DNA of 64,000 bases from Tamarix chinensis (GCA_030549775.1 CM060181.1:1364001-1428000); one strand, 5' to 3'. Numbered from the stretch's first letter, positions 25,362 to 37,394 are shown. Numbers and translations: made by a program. The notes: generated by a model not told the origin, from the letters alone.

Positions 25362-25690
25362 CAACAAAAACAATAATAATAGTAATAATAATAAAGTAAT
25401 AATGATAATAATAATAGTAACAATAATAAAAATAATAATGATAATAATAATAACGTTAAGCATAGTAATAATAATGATAATAACCATAATATAGTAACAA
25501 AAATGATAATAATAATAATATAAGGGTCCAAATATTTATTTTAATAATAAAAGTGATATTGGATAAAGTTAGTATTAACAATATTAACAAGATAATAATA
25601 ATAATAATGATGATGATGATGATGATAATAATAATAATAGTAATAATAATAATAATATAGATAATACCATTAATATTATTAAATAATTAA
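24830..25690. repeat. (AAT)n / (AAC)n / (ATG)n trinucleotide-rich block (element 2)
   Basis: Long stretches of AAT, AAC and GAT triplets, in the position of the block in element 1 (2590-3290). The poly-Asn, poly-Leu and poly-Ile open frames over it are by-products. Confidence 0.85.
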
Positions 25691-26523
25691 TATTTGTATA
25701 AAGTAAGTTTAAGGGTTGGGACTTGGGAGAGTTGGAGAACCACCTAAGGCAATGGTGGCACCGGCGGCGACGGCGGCGGTTGTGGAAGTTTGAGGTGGAG
25801 GAAGAAGGATAAAGGAGGGAGGAGGAAGATAGGGAGGTGTGGGGAGGTAGAGGAGGATCCCCTGGTTGTTTTGGAGGGTAGAGATGGCGTTGGTGGCGGC
25901 AGAATTGACGGCAGTGGCGGTGCGAAGGGCGGCAAGGGCTAAAGTTGGTCGTTTGGGGAGGGCGACTTTGCACGGCCGGGGTGGCTCGTGCAGGGGAAAT
26001 CAAGGGACGAGGAGGGTTTGGTTAGGTAGAGGGTGGTGCAAGGAGCGTTTTTGGGGGTGTTTTGGCCGTCGACGATAGGCGGCGGTGGTGGACGGCTTGT
26101 CTAATGGGGCGGTGGCGAGAATGGCTGATTCTAGGGTTTCGAAATCAAAATTCGAATTAAGGCAAGCTATGGGGTATATATATAGATCAATTGGCTGGGC
26201 AAAGACAAGGGGAAGAAGAAAAAGGAGGTGTAGATGCCAAGTATGCCGCCCGGTGGCGGCAGTCGAGGCGGTTCTGCCATGGCAGGGGCGTCGGAGTCGA
26301 GGGAAGAGGGAAAGGGAAAAGGCCAGGGTGCTCGGGAGAGGGAAACTAAAAATTTTCAAACTAAAGCGTGGTTATCAGAACCAATTCTTTGATAACAACT
26401 CGTGGTATCGGCTTAAAAAGATTTAAAAAAAATGGAGGAGAGGTCAAAACATGCTTCAGAATCAAATAAATTTTCAAAAATCAAATTTATTTTTGAAAAT
26501 GAGCGTGGTCAAAAAGACCAACC

Positions 26524-26535
26524 GCTCTAATACCA
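26524..26535 (-). promoter_or_regulatory. Primer binding site (tRNA-Met type) of element 2
   Basis: The minus strand reads TGGTATTAGAGC, one base different from TGGTATCAGAGC, the complement of the initiator tRNA-Met 3' end used by many plant LTR elements. It begins a few bases after the terminal repeat ends at 26539. This fixes the element's direction as minus. Confidence 0.7.
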
Positions 26536-26538
26536 ACT

Positions 26539-26781
26539 TGTAACACCCCCAAATTTATTACTGAAAATTTTCATTTTAATAAAAGGTTTTACGAATGTGA
26601 AATGACAAAACCGTAAACTCGGGGGCATTACCGCCACACTTAGTACCAGATCGGTTCACTCCTACCGTTCCAGTACTAAGTGTGGCGGTAATGCCCCCGA
26701 GTTTACGGTTTTATCTTTTCGCTTCCGTTAAACCCTTTTAATTAAACGAAATTTTTCAGTAGTAAATTTGGGGGTGTTACA
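26539..26781 (-). repeat. Palindromic 243-bp terminal repeat (5' LTR) of element 2
   Basis: It starts TGTAACACCCCCAAATTT and ends AAATTTGGGGGTGTTACA, and the two halves are inverted copies of each other. Shared internal strings are AAACTCGGGGGCATTACCGC and its reverse complement, and CACTTAGTAC / GTACTAAGTG. The arms differ at scattered positions (for example ACGAATGTGAAATGAC against ACGGAAGCGAAAAGAT), so the palindrome is not a very recent duplication. Confidence 0.75.
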
Positions 26782-26786
26782 TCCTC

Positions 26787-28599
26787 ACCCCAAACATATT
26801 TCTTGAGTATCTTATTGATACAACAGAAACAAATTCATCCACAATTATTATTTTTCCAAATTACCTATATACCTTAATTCTCAATCTTCCTTTTTTAGTT
26901 TTATCATATGCATTTCACGATTGTTGTGTAAGTGAAGGAGGGAGGATAGAGATGGGAGAGCAGGAGAGAGAGATACCCAAGGAAGGTGGGAGAGAATATA
27001 GAGATATATAGAGAGAGAATTACCAAAGGAAGATGGAGAGAGGTCAAGAATTGGTGATTGTGGTGGATGGTAGTGTAAGGGTATTGCTACTGGAGATGGA
27101 ATATGGGTAAATTTTGATTAATTTCAATATTCATACTTTATTTTCTATAATTTAAATATCTAATTAGTTCATATGTTAGGTGAAATTGGTTCAATTTTGA
27201 ATGAATCAAGAAAATGAAAATGACACATAGGGTTGGTATAAGCATAAAATAGAAATATTTGAAAATTTTAATGACAATAACTGAAAAGTAGATAGAAAGG
27301 TTGTTTGTGCATAAAATTTAAACTACAAGAGTATAATACAAGTTTAAATAAGGTATATAGTATATTTTGCATAAATTTAAGGATTTTATCTGAGTATTTG
27401 GACTCTTAGATAGAGATATGACTACTATAAAATAATCAATTAATAACGGCACATAAATAATAGTTTGTTGGAAACCGTTGATATATATGAAAAATTTTGG
27501 GTGCAAGAATGTAAAGAATATTTTAACAATGGTTCTATACAGAAATTGTTAATAAAACAAAAAGAATGTGCCCAACTTTAATAAGTGTTATATTTTTAGC
27601 CATTATTAAAAAACACATTTTGTTAATGGTTATAAATATAATTGTTATTAAAACATTGGCAATTAATTCACCATTCCTTCCATATTCTCTCACTATGTCT
27701 ATTTTAGATTTTGATTTTATCTCATGTTCTCTCTTATTCTCAATCCTCCTCTTCATGTTGCCCGAAGACAACTACCATTTTCCTCCTTTTGTAAGTCGAT
27801 GCCCATCATTGTCTTCATCTTACCTATCGAAACCACCTTTCTCCTCTTCTCACTCATCGTCATATTCTCTCTCTTATTCTTGTCCAAGATTTCATGCCAC
27901 CGTTTGCTTATGTTACCTCTCTTCAGCCCATTAGGGTCGACATTGATTATAGCAATACTAGGCTTGTGCCTAGGACCCCCAAATAATATGGGTACTAAAT
28001 ATATATATATATATATATATGATGACATATGATATAAAAACAAGAATCTAAACTAACATAAATGGTTAGATAATAAGAATAAGAAATCTTTATTGAAGTA
28101 GGTAAGGGGTTGATTCCTTATCCAAGCAAAAAATTTATACACATAAAAAATATGGTGCCACAATATTTTTTTCAACCTAGGGCCCCCTGAATGTCAGGAC
28201 TGACCCTGCCACCCATCCATTATGTTATCATTTGTTGCTCTATCGTTGTAAGTTGTGTCTTGTGCTTGGAATTTGGTTCTTGCTTCGACACTGATGGTCG
28301 TCCTTATATTTTCCACTTTACGTTATTTTCAGATTTAGCTAGGTAGCCATTTTTTCTTTCTTCTTTCATTATAAGTATATGCATGCTTGGTATTTAGCTT
28401 GTTATTACATGTGTTATTGTGTGTATGATTTGGGTTTACCTCTGGTGCAATTTTGTTATATTTTTTCACAACGGGTTGGGTCTTTCCCTCTATAAATATA
28501 TGCATATATGGTTGTATGTTGATGCCTTTAAATTATTAAAAAAAATACTATGAATATATACATGCATGTTGGTATAATTTATTACTAAAAAATATTCAC
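26787..28599. other. Intergenic DNA, no gene seen
   Basis: Includes a GA-rich patch (26930-27040), an AT-rich segment with repeated ATGGTT/AACCGTTG text (27415-27650), a (TA)n run (27999-28020) and a segment with CCTAGGACCCCC and CCTAGGGCCCCCTGA ends (about 27960-28210) that may be a decayed MITE. No supported gene. Confidence 0.45.
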
Positions 28600-29966
28600 C
28601 ACTACAAAAAAAACTCATAGATGTGGTTAAAAAAGTCAGATATGTGGCATTTTATAACTACCTTTTAATCAATTGTCTTACATAGTATATATGACAATGC
28701 TAAAAGTTTTCGTATAATTAATTAAATTTGGCTAAAAAATCTTTGGCACCATATTTTATACGGTGGTTCAATTAAAAACACGAACGTATATATTAAATAT
28801 ATATTGCAGTTATAAATTAAATTCGCTATATATACTCTAAACAACTATGTTGAGAGGGACAATATACAATGGTTATACATTAAAGCTGCCATGTATACTC
28901 TTAATTTCTTCCTACCAAAGAGATAGAGAATACACGACGATTGCAACTCAAAATTGTGTGTATATATACAATACATGACAGTTTTGAGTGTCAATCACCA
29001 AGTATTCTCTATCTCGCAACAATACACAATGGTTGAGACTTAGAACTACCATGTATTTTTGTTTTTTTTAAGAATTTTATTATAGGTGCCCTACCACATT
29101 TTTCTTGCAAAAAATTTGACATATGTTTTCGTGATGCTTCCACTAGCATCATAAGGATTTTCCTTATCCAAAATAACAAGCAACCTGAATAAACGATTAT
29201 ATACTTTGCATACAAAACCTTGTACAAAATTCTTTTTCTTTCATATTTACACTCTATGTATACAAAATTAAAGCTACACATTATTCTACACATAATCATC
29301 ATAAACATTTGAAATAAAATCTAACCATTCTTTCCTAGCTTCATTAATCTTGTTATTTGTTTAGTTGAGAAGGTCATGATGTTGATAGACCTACAAAAGA
29401 TAGAAAATACCATGTTAGTATTAATGTATATAGATAAACCTAATTAATATGAACTAAGTAAAGTAAATAAATACTTCTCCTTGCCCCGTTCAATGTTTGC
29501 AAATGATTTACATCATGAATATCATGACGTAGTATCCACAACTAACATTATCTTGTTGTCGTGTACACTAAAAAATAAAATATTAATTACATTATCTTAT
29601 TAATTTCTCATACTAAATACTTAATATTAAATGATAATGATTCTTAATGACATAAAAACTGCAAACCTTAATTTTTTTTCCAAGATATACAGGGTGGTGG
29701 TGCCCTTCCCTTCTTTTGTGGCCTAAAATAATTCTTGAATGACCTAATTAATGTTGCAGCCATATATTAAAAAAGAAAGTATATATGTGTGTGTGTGATT
29801 ATAAGTAATATCATTATATATATATGTACCTTTTCACAAGTAATTTTGGATTAGAAAAAGGATTTCCTTTAATTAAATCCACCCAATATGCGGTCCCTAA
29901 AGATAACTGCAATATCACTAGTACCTACCGCATGTTAAAGGAAAATGGCGCAAATAAGAGGGATTG
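28600..29966 (+). mobile_element. CACTA-type transposon fragment, left terminus
   Basis: The sequence CACTACAAAAAAAACTC at 28600 is the typical end of En/Spm (CACTA) transposons, preceded by CAC as a possible 3-bp target copy. Within the next 450 bases short subterminal strings recur in both directions (ACAATGGTTATAC, ACACAATGGTTGAGACTTAG, CATGTATA, ACATGACAGTTTTGAG), as expected for CACTA subterminal repeats. I do not see the opposite CACTA end in the window, and no complete transposase. The fragment appears to be interrupted at 29967 by element 5. Confidence 0.5.
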
Positions 29967-31195
29967 TGTAACACCCCCAATTTACCAACTATAATTTTTT
30001 ATTTTTGCAGAAGTGCTAATTATTAAATTACTACATGTTACCATCACACTTAGCATAAGTCTGGCTCCCTCGCCTTTCTTACACCAAGTGCTAAGGCTAA
30101 AATAAACTATAACCAAAGTAAATCAACAAAAATAGAAATAATAGATAATAGAAGTTATGAATAAATATTGTAGTACAACAATATAACAAATATACAACAA
30201 TTGACATAAGAGTCCATAGAAAAACCAATTATAATAAATAAAAAAACCAGCACCCAAATGTACGACACTAGTTTAGCCTAACTATTAGATCTGAATGCCC
30301 GCTCTAAAAACGGAACCTCTTCCTAAGGATTCCACCTGTCATTCCCATTCTTATATGCTTCATGTCATTCCATGACCCTCACATAATGGTATGCAAAAGT
30401 AGTATCAGTACGACTTCCTCGTACTAATAAAATCACAATACCTCACAAGAGGTAGGATATCCACATTTTACATAGTTACACAAAATTTGAAAAGCATAGT
30501 TGAGCACAACGCATGAACCATAACCACAAACAATGGAACTATATATATAAACATCAAGTCTCAAATTCAACAGTAACATATGCCTGTCAACTTCTCATCA
30601 TTTTAAGATACACAACCATATTTTAATAGTTAAATACATTCCAAATACAGTGGTAGGGCACTGAAGCAACTAGCGAAACAACATATCCATCACAATAACA
30701 AGGTAGGGCACTAAGGCGACTACCAAACCAACAACTCCATTTCTTTCATTTTATTACACAACATACATTTTTATTTTTACTTAATTACTAGAGGGGGATA
30801 AAATTCAACCTAGGGACATAGTAGTACACCTAGTCATATGGGTGCTTGAAAGTAACACAATACCCTTACCTCAAACCAAAGGGCATCGTGGTACGCTTTG
30901 CTCATACCAGCGCACAAAGACAACACAGTATCCTTCCAACCTCGATCACCTAGTCTTTAGGTATCTACCTACTATAGGGACTGTAGGTTACCTATAGAGT
31001 AGATTAGGGCCTTAAACTAGGGCATAACGATACACTAGTGAACCAAAATAACGAAGACTAACACCTCACCTCTAAGGTAGCGACCCTTGGAGAGCAACCC
31101 TTCTCAACTCAAGGTCTTTCACTTTAAGTATTAATATTTTATGAAGTGATCACATGAGTTACATATGACACAACAATTTTTATTTACATACAACA
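29967..31195 (-). mobile_element. Element 5: truncated relative of element 2
   Basis: It begins TGTAACACCCCCAATTTACC. It shares ATCACACTTAGCA and CCAAGTGCTAAGGCTAAA with the terminal domain of element 2, then a TCATTCCCATTC/ATCAGTACGACTTCC block equivalent to the GGGAATGAGC/TCAGTACG block. Farther in are two or more GGTAGGGCACTAAGGCGACTA-type repeats (about 30650-30740), which on the minus strand match the TTGGTAGTAGCCT..TGCC repeats of element 4. No coding domain is seen. The right end is not preserved and the boundary given is approximate. Confidence 0.5.
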
Positions 31196-31201
31196 CATGA
31201 G

Positions 31202-31417
31202 GTGATAAAGGAAAGAGAGTTAGATAAAAACAAATTGGCTACCCCACAAAAGATTACATCTTTTGAGAAGATCCAACAACTACAAGAGCCCTGTCAACCA
31301 CCACGATCTTTAACGATGTTGTATTTCTATGCCCAAAAGTACGAGTATAATGGGAGGGATGACACCATTTATATGGTATCATCAGAGGTTATCAATGGCA
31401 TTTGTAAGTATGAGTAA
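31202..31417 (+). pseudogene. Fragment resembling a CACTA-transposon-associated protein
   Basis: A 71-codon frame includes PRSLTMLYFYAQKY followed by DDTIYMVSSEVING. This resembles the P.(A/S)LR.LY.YA......DTI.I.....EVFG block found in proteins encoded by plant CACTA elements next to the Ulp1-like protease. It lies on the far side of element 5 from the CACTA terminus, so it could be the continuation of the interrupted transposon. The match is from memory of the family pattern and is short. Confidence 0.3.
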
Positions 31418-32440
31418 ATATTATTTCATATGATATATTTTACACTTATATGAGTTATCAGTTATGTTATGACCTCTTATATATATATATATATAAGAGC
31501 TCATAACTTTTTAACATTTGTTTCACAATGCAAGACTTATTACCATGAGTATAAAGCATTAAATGTGTTAAAATTTGCCCATATATCTTCATTAGTAATC
31601 ACAAATAAAGTTATACTAGTATTAAGTAGATAAACCCAGTTAATATAAGTGCATATTAACCAATTTAGATGTTCTAAAATTTATTATTTTTTAATATGTG
31701 TGATACAATGTTATATGTCTTATATTATAATATGAAGTTGATATATTATATTATTGTACTAAAAAAAACTTTCTGGTGTGTCGAAGCTCCAAAATTTAAC
31801 GACAAAACTAACCTCTTAGTGTTACTTTAAACTATACATCGTATTAGTGGATGGAATTTTATATTGGTAAACCATACGTGACAAACGTCGGACGATACAG
31901 TGCATTCCTGACTTGTCTTTTTCGGCTCCTAATTCTCCATGGCTAAGCAGATCCCATACGATACGACCTCTGATACTTCAAGCTTGAATTATATACTACA
32001 TTTTTTAAGTCTTATTCAAATCTCAAAACTATGCAATAATTTGACTTGCGACTTCCACGTCTCCACCACCAGCATCGGCTTACCCTTTGGCTCGAGTGCT
32101 CCTATGGGGCATTGGCTATTGGCTATTGGCTATTGGCTCGTTCTCTCAATACATGACCTTCCTCCCTTTGCCGCGCGTGACAAAAACCCGGAAGCCAAGG
32201 GCAAAGAAAACGAATAACCTTCTAATATCCATTATCATTATTATACACGAGACTTTTTTAGGCAGTGATTTGATTAACAGAAAGGCCTAGAATAGTTAGT
32301 TTTATTAAGTACATACCCTCTTTCAAGTGCAGGTAATGGCAGGACCGAACTAGGAATAAAATGTCAGAGATATGCCGGCCGTTTAAAATTTTGTAACCCG
32401 TCTCCAAAAAAATTAAAAATATACATATTTATGGAAGGTA
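31418..32440. other. Intergenic DNA
   Basis: AT-rich, with a (TA)n run at about 31477-31494. An open frame of 92 codons at 31939-32217 has a GGCTATT tandem repeat inside it (32110-32140) and no recognised domain; I do not call it a gene. Confidence 0.4.
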
Positions 32441-32444
32441 GTGG

Positions 32445-32539
32445 CAATGTTGTAAGGGGACGGAAAACGGAGACGAAAAAAATATAAAAATACTATTTTT
32501 TAAGAATTTAGAAAATAAGAATAGCAGAAAATTTTAAAA

Positions 32540-32578
<39 letters not shown>

Positions 32579-32795
32579 TTTATTAAATCTACTAAAATTA
32601 AGAAAAAAATATATAAAAAAATTTAAAATTATTACGTATATTAATTAATTTTAATCATTAATAATTTGTCATAAAAAATTAATTAAATAATTTTTTTGGA
32701 AGAGACGGGATGTTTTTAAAAGAAAAAACATCTTCGAAACATTTCGGAAAAGAAAGACGACACCCAACCGTCGTCCCCGTACATCACAGGGTAGT
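32445..32795 (+). mobile_element. Short AT-rich repeat family, copy A
   Basis: It begins GGGGACGGAAAACGGAGACG and ends GTCGTCCCCGTACATCAC, so the ends can be read as short inverted repeats (GGGGACG / CGTCCCC). The core has AAATACTATTTTTTAAGAA, a (TA)n run, ACTAAAATTAAGAAAAAAAT, and TATTAATTAATTTTAATCATTAATAA. The same order of motifs recurs in copies B-E. Confidence 0.6.
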
Positions 32796-32799
32796 GGAG

Positions 32800-34265
32800 C
32801 CTAAAAGCAACCGACTAACAAAATTAAGTTATATAAGAGAAAATTTAGATTTTATTTAAGAAATGAACCAAATATTAGAAGGAATGATATATATCGATTC
32901 AATACTTTATGCGTATTTAAATATATTTATAATTACAAATGTAATAATAACTTTAAATTTTCCAAAAGATTATTTCGTCTCATCGACCAAAGTACATATG
33001 CCCCTCATCCCTCCCTAAAATATATATGGCAAAATATAGGGACAATTATTGAAAGTATATACTAGTATCGAGGAAATTGTCCCCGAGAAAGGCGACCACG
33101 CTCCTTTTTTACCTCCTTAGATTCCTAACGGTAACGACTTTACCGGTCAACCTAATCATACGAATTAGTAAAAGTCAGCACACTTAATCATAAAATGAAA
33201 AATAAAGGAAAGGATGAAAAGCCACAACATCCCCGTCTCACATAATATCTTGCTATAAGAAAATAGTACAACCTCTGATTTATATTAAATACTCCTTACT
33301 TTAATTAAAAATAAAACTATTATTAATTTATACAAATATTAACTTATTTTAGAGAATTTTTTTTGAAATAAAATGTTCTATTTAAAATACTTTTTTATAA
33401 AACAAATCGAGTTTCATATTATTAAAATTTTGTATTAAAAAGTATATTTTTTTCAAATTACCACTAATCATTAAATATTTTTTATTATTCAATTTAATTT
33501 ATAATGTAAGACGTATAAAATTTCAAATTTTATTTAATAATATTTTTTGTGAAAAGTATCAAAAATTAAACATAATATTTTTTATTTCAACTTTAAAATT
33601 ATTTTCTCTTCACTTAGTTAAAAGACTATAAAGTATTAATATAAATGTGTATTAGTAAAAATATTTCTGATAGACTATCTTATTGATCTACTATTATTTT
33701 TTTAGGTTCTCCCTCAAATCTTCAAATGATCTAGCATTAGGTATGATCTAACAACACCTTTGATGATATGAAATATATTATTCATCATTTATAGTTGTTT
33801 ATTAAAAATAATAATTTATATTATTTTTTTAGCTTTTATATTTTAAAGTAAATAGTTATTTTTAATAAATAAAGTCACAAGAGATTATGATATCAGTGCA
33901 TTTTCTCGTACGACGTGGTAACGGATCAATATGTTGTTGCAGTTGGAAATGGAATACTAGTAATTATTTTTTAGCAGTAAATACTAATAATTATTCAAAA
34001 TAAATGCTTAAATTAAGAAACAAATAATTTCTTTATCAGGAGTCGGCCCATGGCCCAAGGAAGAAAATAGGGGTGCTGGTCTTGTCCTATTATGCGGCCG
34101 CACATGGGGTGAGGTGAATTGGTACAAGTCAAAATGGGAACGGCCTGTGGCGGGCTCCATTTCTTTTTTTCTTTTTTTTATTTGTTTTTTTCCTATTGAT
34201 GAGAGTGATGGGTGAAATTTGAATCCTGATAACCGGTGTTATTTTTTGAAGTTATTTTTGTTTTA
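32800..34265. other. Intergenic AT-rich DNA
   Basis: No gene. A very AT-rich segment at about 33260-33640 with a TACTCCTTACTTT start looks like another decayed MITE-like sequence. Around 34040-34130 there is a short GC-richer patch with no open frame of note. Confidence 0.4.
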
Positions 34266-34269
34266 ATTT

Positions 34270-34512
34270 AAAAAACGGATATGGACGAAAATGAATGTAT
34301 ATATGGACACACGTACATGATATATATTTTTTTTAAATGAAATTTACTAAAATTAAAGAAAAAAAGTTAAAACTGTTATTTATTTTAGTTGATATAAATT
34401 ATTAATTATTTTAAAAAAATAATTAGATACTTCCGGTATCGATTCTGATACTAAAAAAATTTTAAAATAAAAATCCATAAAAAAATATTTTTGGAACAAA
34501 AAATAAAACTTT
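34270..34512 (+). mobile_element. Short AT-rich repeat family, copy B (diverged)
   Basis: It shares AACGGATATGGACGAAAATGA (compare the ACGGAGACGAAAA of copy A), ACTAAAATTAAAGAAAAAAAG, TTAGTTGATATAAATTATTAAT, the string GGTATCGATTCTGATAC and the late motif TTTGGAACAAAAA with the other copies. Confidence 0.5.
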
Positions 34513-34786
34513 AATACAACTTCCATTCTTTGGTGCCTGTTACTAGCTTATGAGCGGAAGTTTGGCCAATGTAAGATCTTAGTACTACACCCTTATTTAG
34601 GTTGTTATATTATAATTAACAATATAGCAAACGGTCTGACACACATGGGTCGCATGTTACCGTTTGACTTGTATGTGTTTGAACATTCTAAGACGGAGGT
34701 TTAGGATCATCTAATATTTAACCTAGTTGGTTGCGTTAGATATCTCATGATTTCGGTAGACTAATTTGTACTCTTTACAATATAAG

Positions 34787-34788
<2 letters not shown>

Positions 34789-34837
<49 letters not shown>
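34789..34837. repeat. (AT)n microsatellite
   Basis: About 49 bases of uninterrupted AT dinucleotides. Confidence 0.95.
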
Positions 34838-34839
<2 letters not shown>

Positions 34840-35054
34840 TATTAAAACTTATTACATATTGTTAAAAAAATTGTGATTGAAAATGTACCATTTAAAAATA
34901 AAATGTCCTCTAGCTATCATGAAAATCTATCGTTAGAGTATCATTCAATCTTTAAAAAAAAAAACTTGATAGGATAATCGTCGTGCTTTTTGTGCTTGAC
35001 TGTCGTTAATGATAGCCACACTTGGCTTAAGGATCATGCAAAATGGCACTAGTG

Positions 35055-35372
35055 TTGTATGGGGATGGAGACAAGGACTTGAAAACGGGGGCCGAAAGAA
35101 TATATAAACATCATTTCTTAAAAAATGAAAAATGAGGATGGAAGGAAATGGTAATACATACATACATATTATATGCATTTTTGAAAAATAAACCATATCT
35201 ACTAAATTTAAGAGAGAGAGAAAAATCTTAAAATTACTATCTATATTAGTTGATGTGAACTATTAATATTTAAAAAACTTAAATCTGATGCTTTCGGTAC
35301 CGATTCTGATACAAAAAAAATTATGTGAGGGAAAACGTTTAAGGGACGTTTTTGTACTTCACTGAGTGGCAC
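35055..35372 (+). mobile_element. Short AT-rich repeat family, copy C
   Basis: Begins TATGGGGATGGAGACAAGGA; includes TTAAAATTACTATCTATATT, AGTTGATGTGAACTATTAAT and GGTACCGATTCTGATAC (almost identical to a string in copy B); ends GGGACGTTTTTGTACTTCAC, matching the CATTTTTGTGCATCAC end of copy D. Confidence 0.55.
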
Positions 35373-35383
35373 ATGCACAACTT

Positions 35384-35396
35384 GGGGGGGGGGGGG
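35384..35396. repeat. Homopolymer G13
   Basis: Thirteen consecutive Gs in otherwise AT-rich DNA. Such runs are prone to length error in sequencing. Confidence 0.9.
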
Positions 35397-37065
35397 AATA
35401 AGTGTACTGATTAACGAACATGGTGTTAGCTATAGAGAGGGAAATAAAAAGTGAAGAAAAGGCTTATTAAATTTTCTAAGAGTGTATTTGGTTGAATAAT
35501 TATACTTCAATACTTGTTTATTCAACAATAACTTTTGAAAATTTATACTATTTTTAGTAAATTTAATTTCCAATTACAACTCTCTTTTACATGCCCTAAT
35601 TAGATAGCACCCTAACACGGTTCAACAAGGGGAGTATGCCCGTAGCTCGAGCAGGAAGAAGAAAATGAGGCGAATCAAAATTCTGGTGTCACAAATTTTA
35701 GACTTGCGAGCAACATGAGTTTCATCAAAATTTGACTACTCATATCATCCCCACCTATCTCCTCCTTATTTAAGCTAATTAATCTAAATGCAATAAAAAT
35801 AAAAATATTGATCAGTGCGTTTAACTCTTAATAAAAAGGTATTAAAGATAAAAAAAATTATAATCTTAAATTGAATGGACTAATTACTAGTGGCAAATGA
35901 GAAGAAGTGGTCGATGAAAGACACTAGCTAATAGTATCCTGGAAATCAAACATCACACGGGTAGGATCATAAATGAGTCAAATTAGGGAGGGTTTAGATT
36001 CATCAAGCTAGTAGAATTTTTGATTTTTTAAATTATATATGAGTTTGAGTTTATATTATTTAAATTCAGACTTAATTTATTTATTAAATTAATATAAAAG
36101 TAGAATTTGAATTGGAATTATTTAATTAAATAAATTAATCAAGCGAAATATTTAATAAATTAAACCTATAAAATTTATAAATATACTTGGTTTGCTTACG
36201 CTGGTGCATGGAAGATTGAAGAGCCGTTGGCGTTGGTTGGGCTGGCCCATGTTCCGCTTCTTCCGTCAAACCGAACATATAACTAACTGATGTGAAAAAG
36301 ACCAGTCAAAAGATTTTTTTGCCGACAGCTTTTCTGCTTTTTGTGAAATTTCTCAAAGCGGAAATGATGTTTCTTCACCCTGGCCTCTCCCTCCATCATT
36401 TTCCCGCTCTGATATTAAAAGGTACGCTCCCTCCCTCCCTCCTAGAGACTCGCACCTACCGCTCCTGGAGTTGGGCGTGCGAGCAGGCAGCAGTAGCAGA
36501 CTAGCAGACCACCAGTTGTTTGTACTTTGGGGGTAATGTATGCGACGAGTTACGGTAATACAGGTCAGGTCAGCGGAGAAAATCGAAAGCAGTAGCAGTC
36601 GTGTCTCCTTTAATTTGTGCCGCATCATGCTTTTCTGGTCGCTAATTTGGCCGGACGGGAACTTTTAATTTAAGCCGAAGGAAAACAAAACGATGGGAGC
36701 TGTCTGACGTGACATCCGGCAGTGAGGACCGTCTTGCTCTAAATCTATCCCCCCGCCGTTGGTTCCTTCTAGTTCTCGTACGTACGTAATTGTACTGTGC
36801 GATGCTATTATATGCTTCTTGTTGACCGCCACCGGAGCCCATCTAATGGCAGCAATTACTACTGATTACTATTTAGAATCAGAGGCAACAATTAATTATG
36901 ATGATCATGATGCAGTACCTGACTAATTATTACTCGATTAACTAACCTGTCGGGCTTTCCAAAGACTGGAATTAACCAGCCCCTGATTTGATTGAGCCAT
37001 AGGGAAAAGTCACCAACCGTCTCCCGTCTCCGATCATAGGAGCACATGAAAACTAGTAACGCGCA
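35397..37065. other. Intergenic DNA with a GC-richer segment at 36180-36860
   Basis: The segment at 36180-36860 has a TATTAAAAGG string (36412) followed by a CT-rich leader (36423-36445), much like a plant core promoter. No long open frame follows. The first possible start at 36846 gives only 26 codons (to 36926). No RNA gene is recognised. Confidence 0.35.
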
Positions 37066-37067
37066 GT

Positions 37068-37390
37068 TGCACGGGGACAAAACGGAAACAAAAAATATAG
37101 ACTATAAAAAATGCAAAAAAAAAAATATTTATTTTTTAAAAAATTTTAAAAATAAAAACGGTAGGAAACATAAATATATATATATTATATTATATATAAT
37201 AAAATTAAGAAAGAAAAATAATTTTTTAAAGAAATTATTACTTATATTAGTTAATATTAATCATTAATAATTTTTTTAAAAAAATTAATTAAATAATTCT
37301 AACATTATTTCAACACTAAAAAATTTTAAAAGAAGAAACGCTTTTGGAACGAAAAACAACACCTAAATATCATTTTTGTGCATCACTAGT
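37068..37390 (+). mobile_element. Short AT-rich repeat family, copy D
   Basis: Begins ACGGGGACAAAACGGAAAC and ends CATTTTTGTGCATCAC. Between them it follows copy A closely: TTTATTTTTTAAAAAATTTT, (TA)n, AAAATTAAGAAAGAAAAAT, TTATATTAGTTAATATTAATC, and GAAACGCTTTTGGAACGAAAA. Confidence 0.6.
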
Positions 37391-37394
37391 AACA

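Larger units (their letters stand above)
22307..26781 (-). mobile_element. Element 2: 4.5-kb non-coding LTR-type element, minus orientation
   Basis: The element is bounded by TG..CA ends and a 5-bp target duplication (TCCTC), the hallmarks of an LTR retrotransposon. Read on the minus strand it has a 243-bp terminal repeat (26781-26539), a primer binding site 2 bases inside it, a CCACC-rich tract, an (AAT)n block, a hairpin-repeat array, and a shorter terminal domain at the other end (22449-22307). The internal region encodes no gag, protease, integrase, reverse transcriptase or RNase H in any frame, so the element would have to borrow them. This resembles a LARD (large retrotransposon derivative). 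Oddly, the two ends are not equal: the right repeat is a full palindrome, whereas the left end matches only its first ~140 bases. Confidence 0.75.

Noticed and set aside
25159..25531. Poly-Asn, poly-Leu and poly-Tyr open frames in element 2
   Set aside because: Triplet-repeat by-products on both strands.
31939..32217. 92-codon frame MAKQIPYDTTSD...
   Set aside because: No recognised domain, includes a GGCTATT tandem repeat, no supporting splice or promoter context beyond chance.
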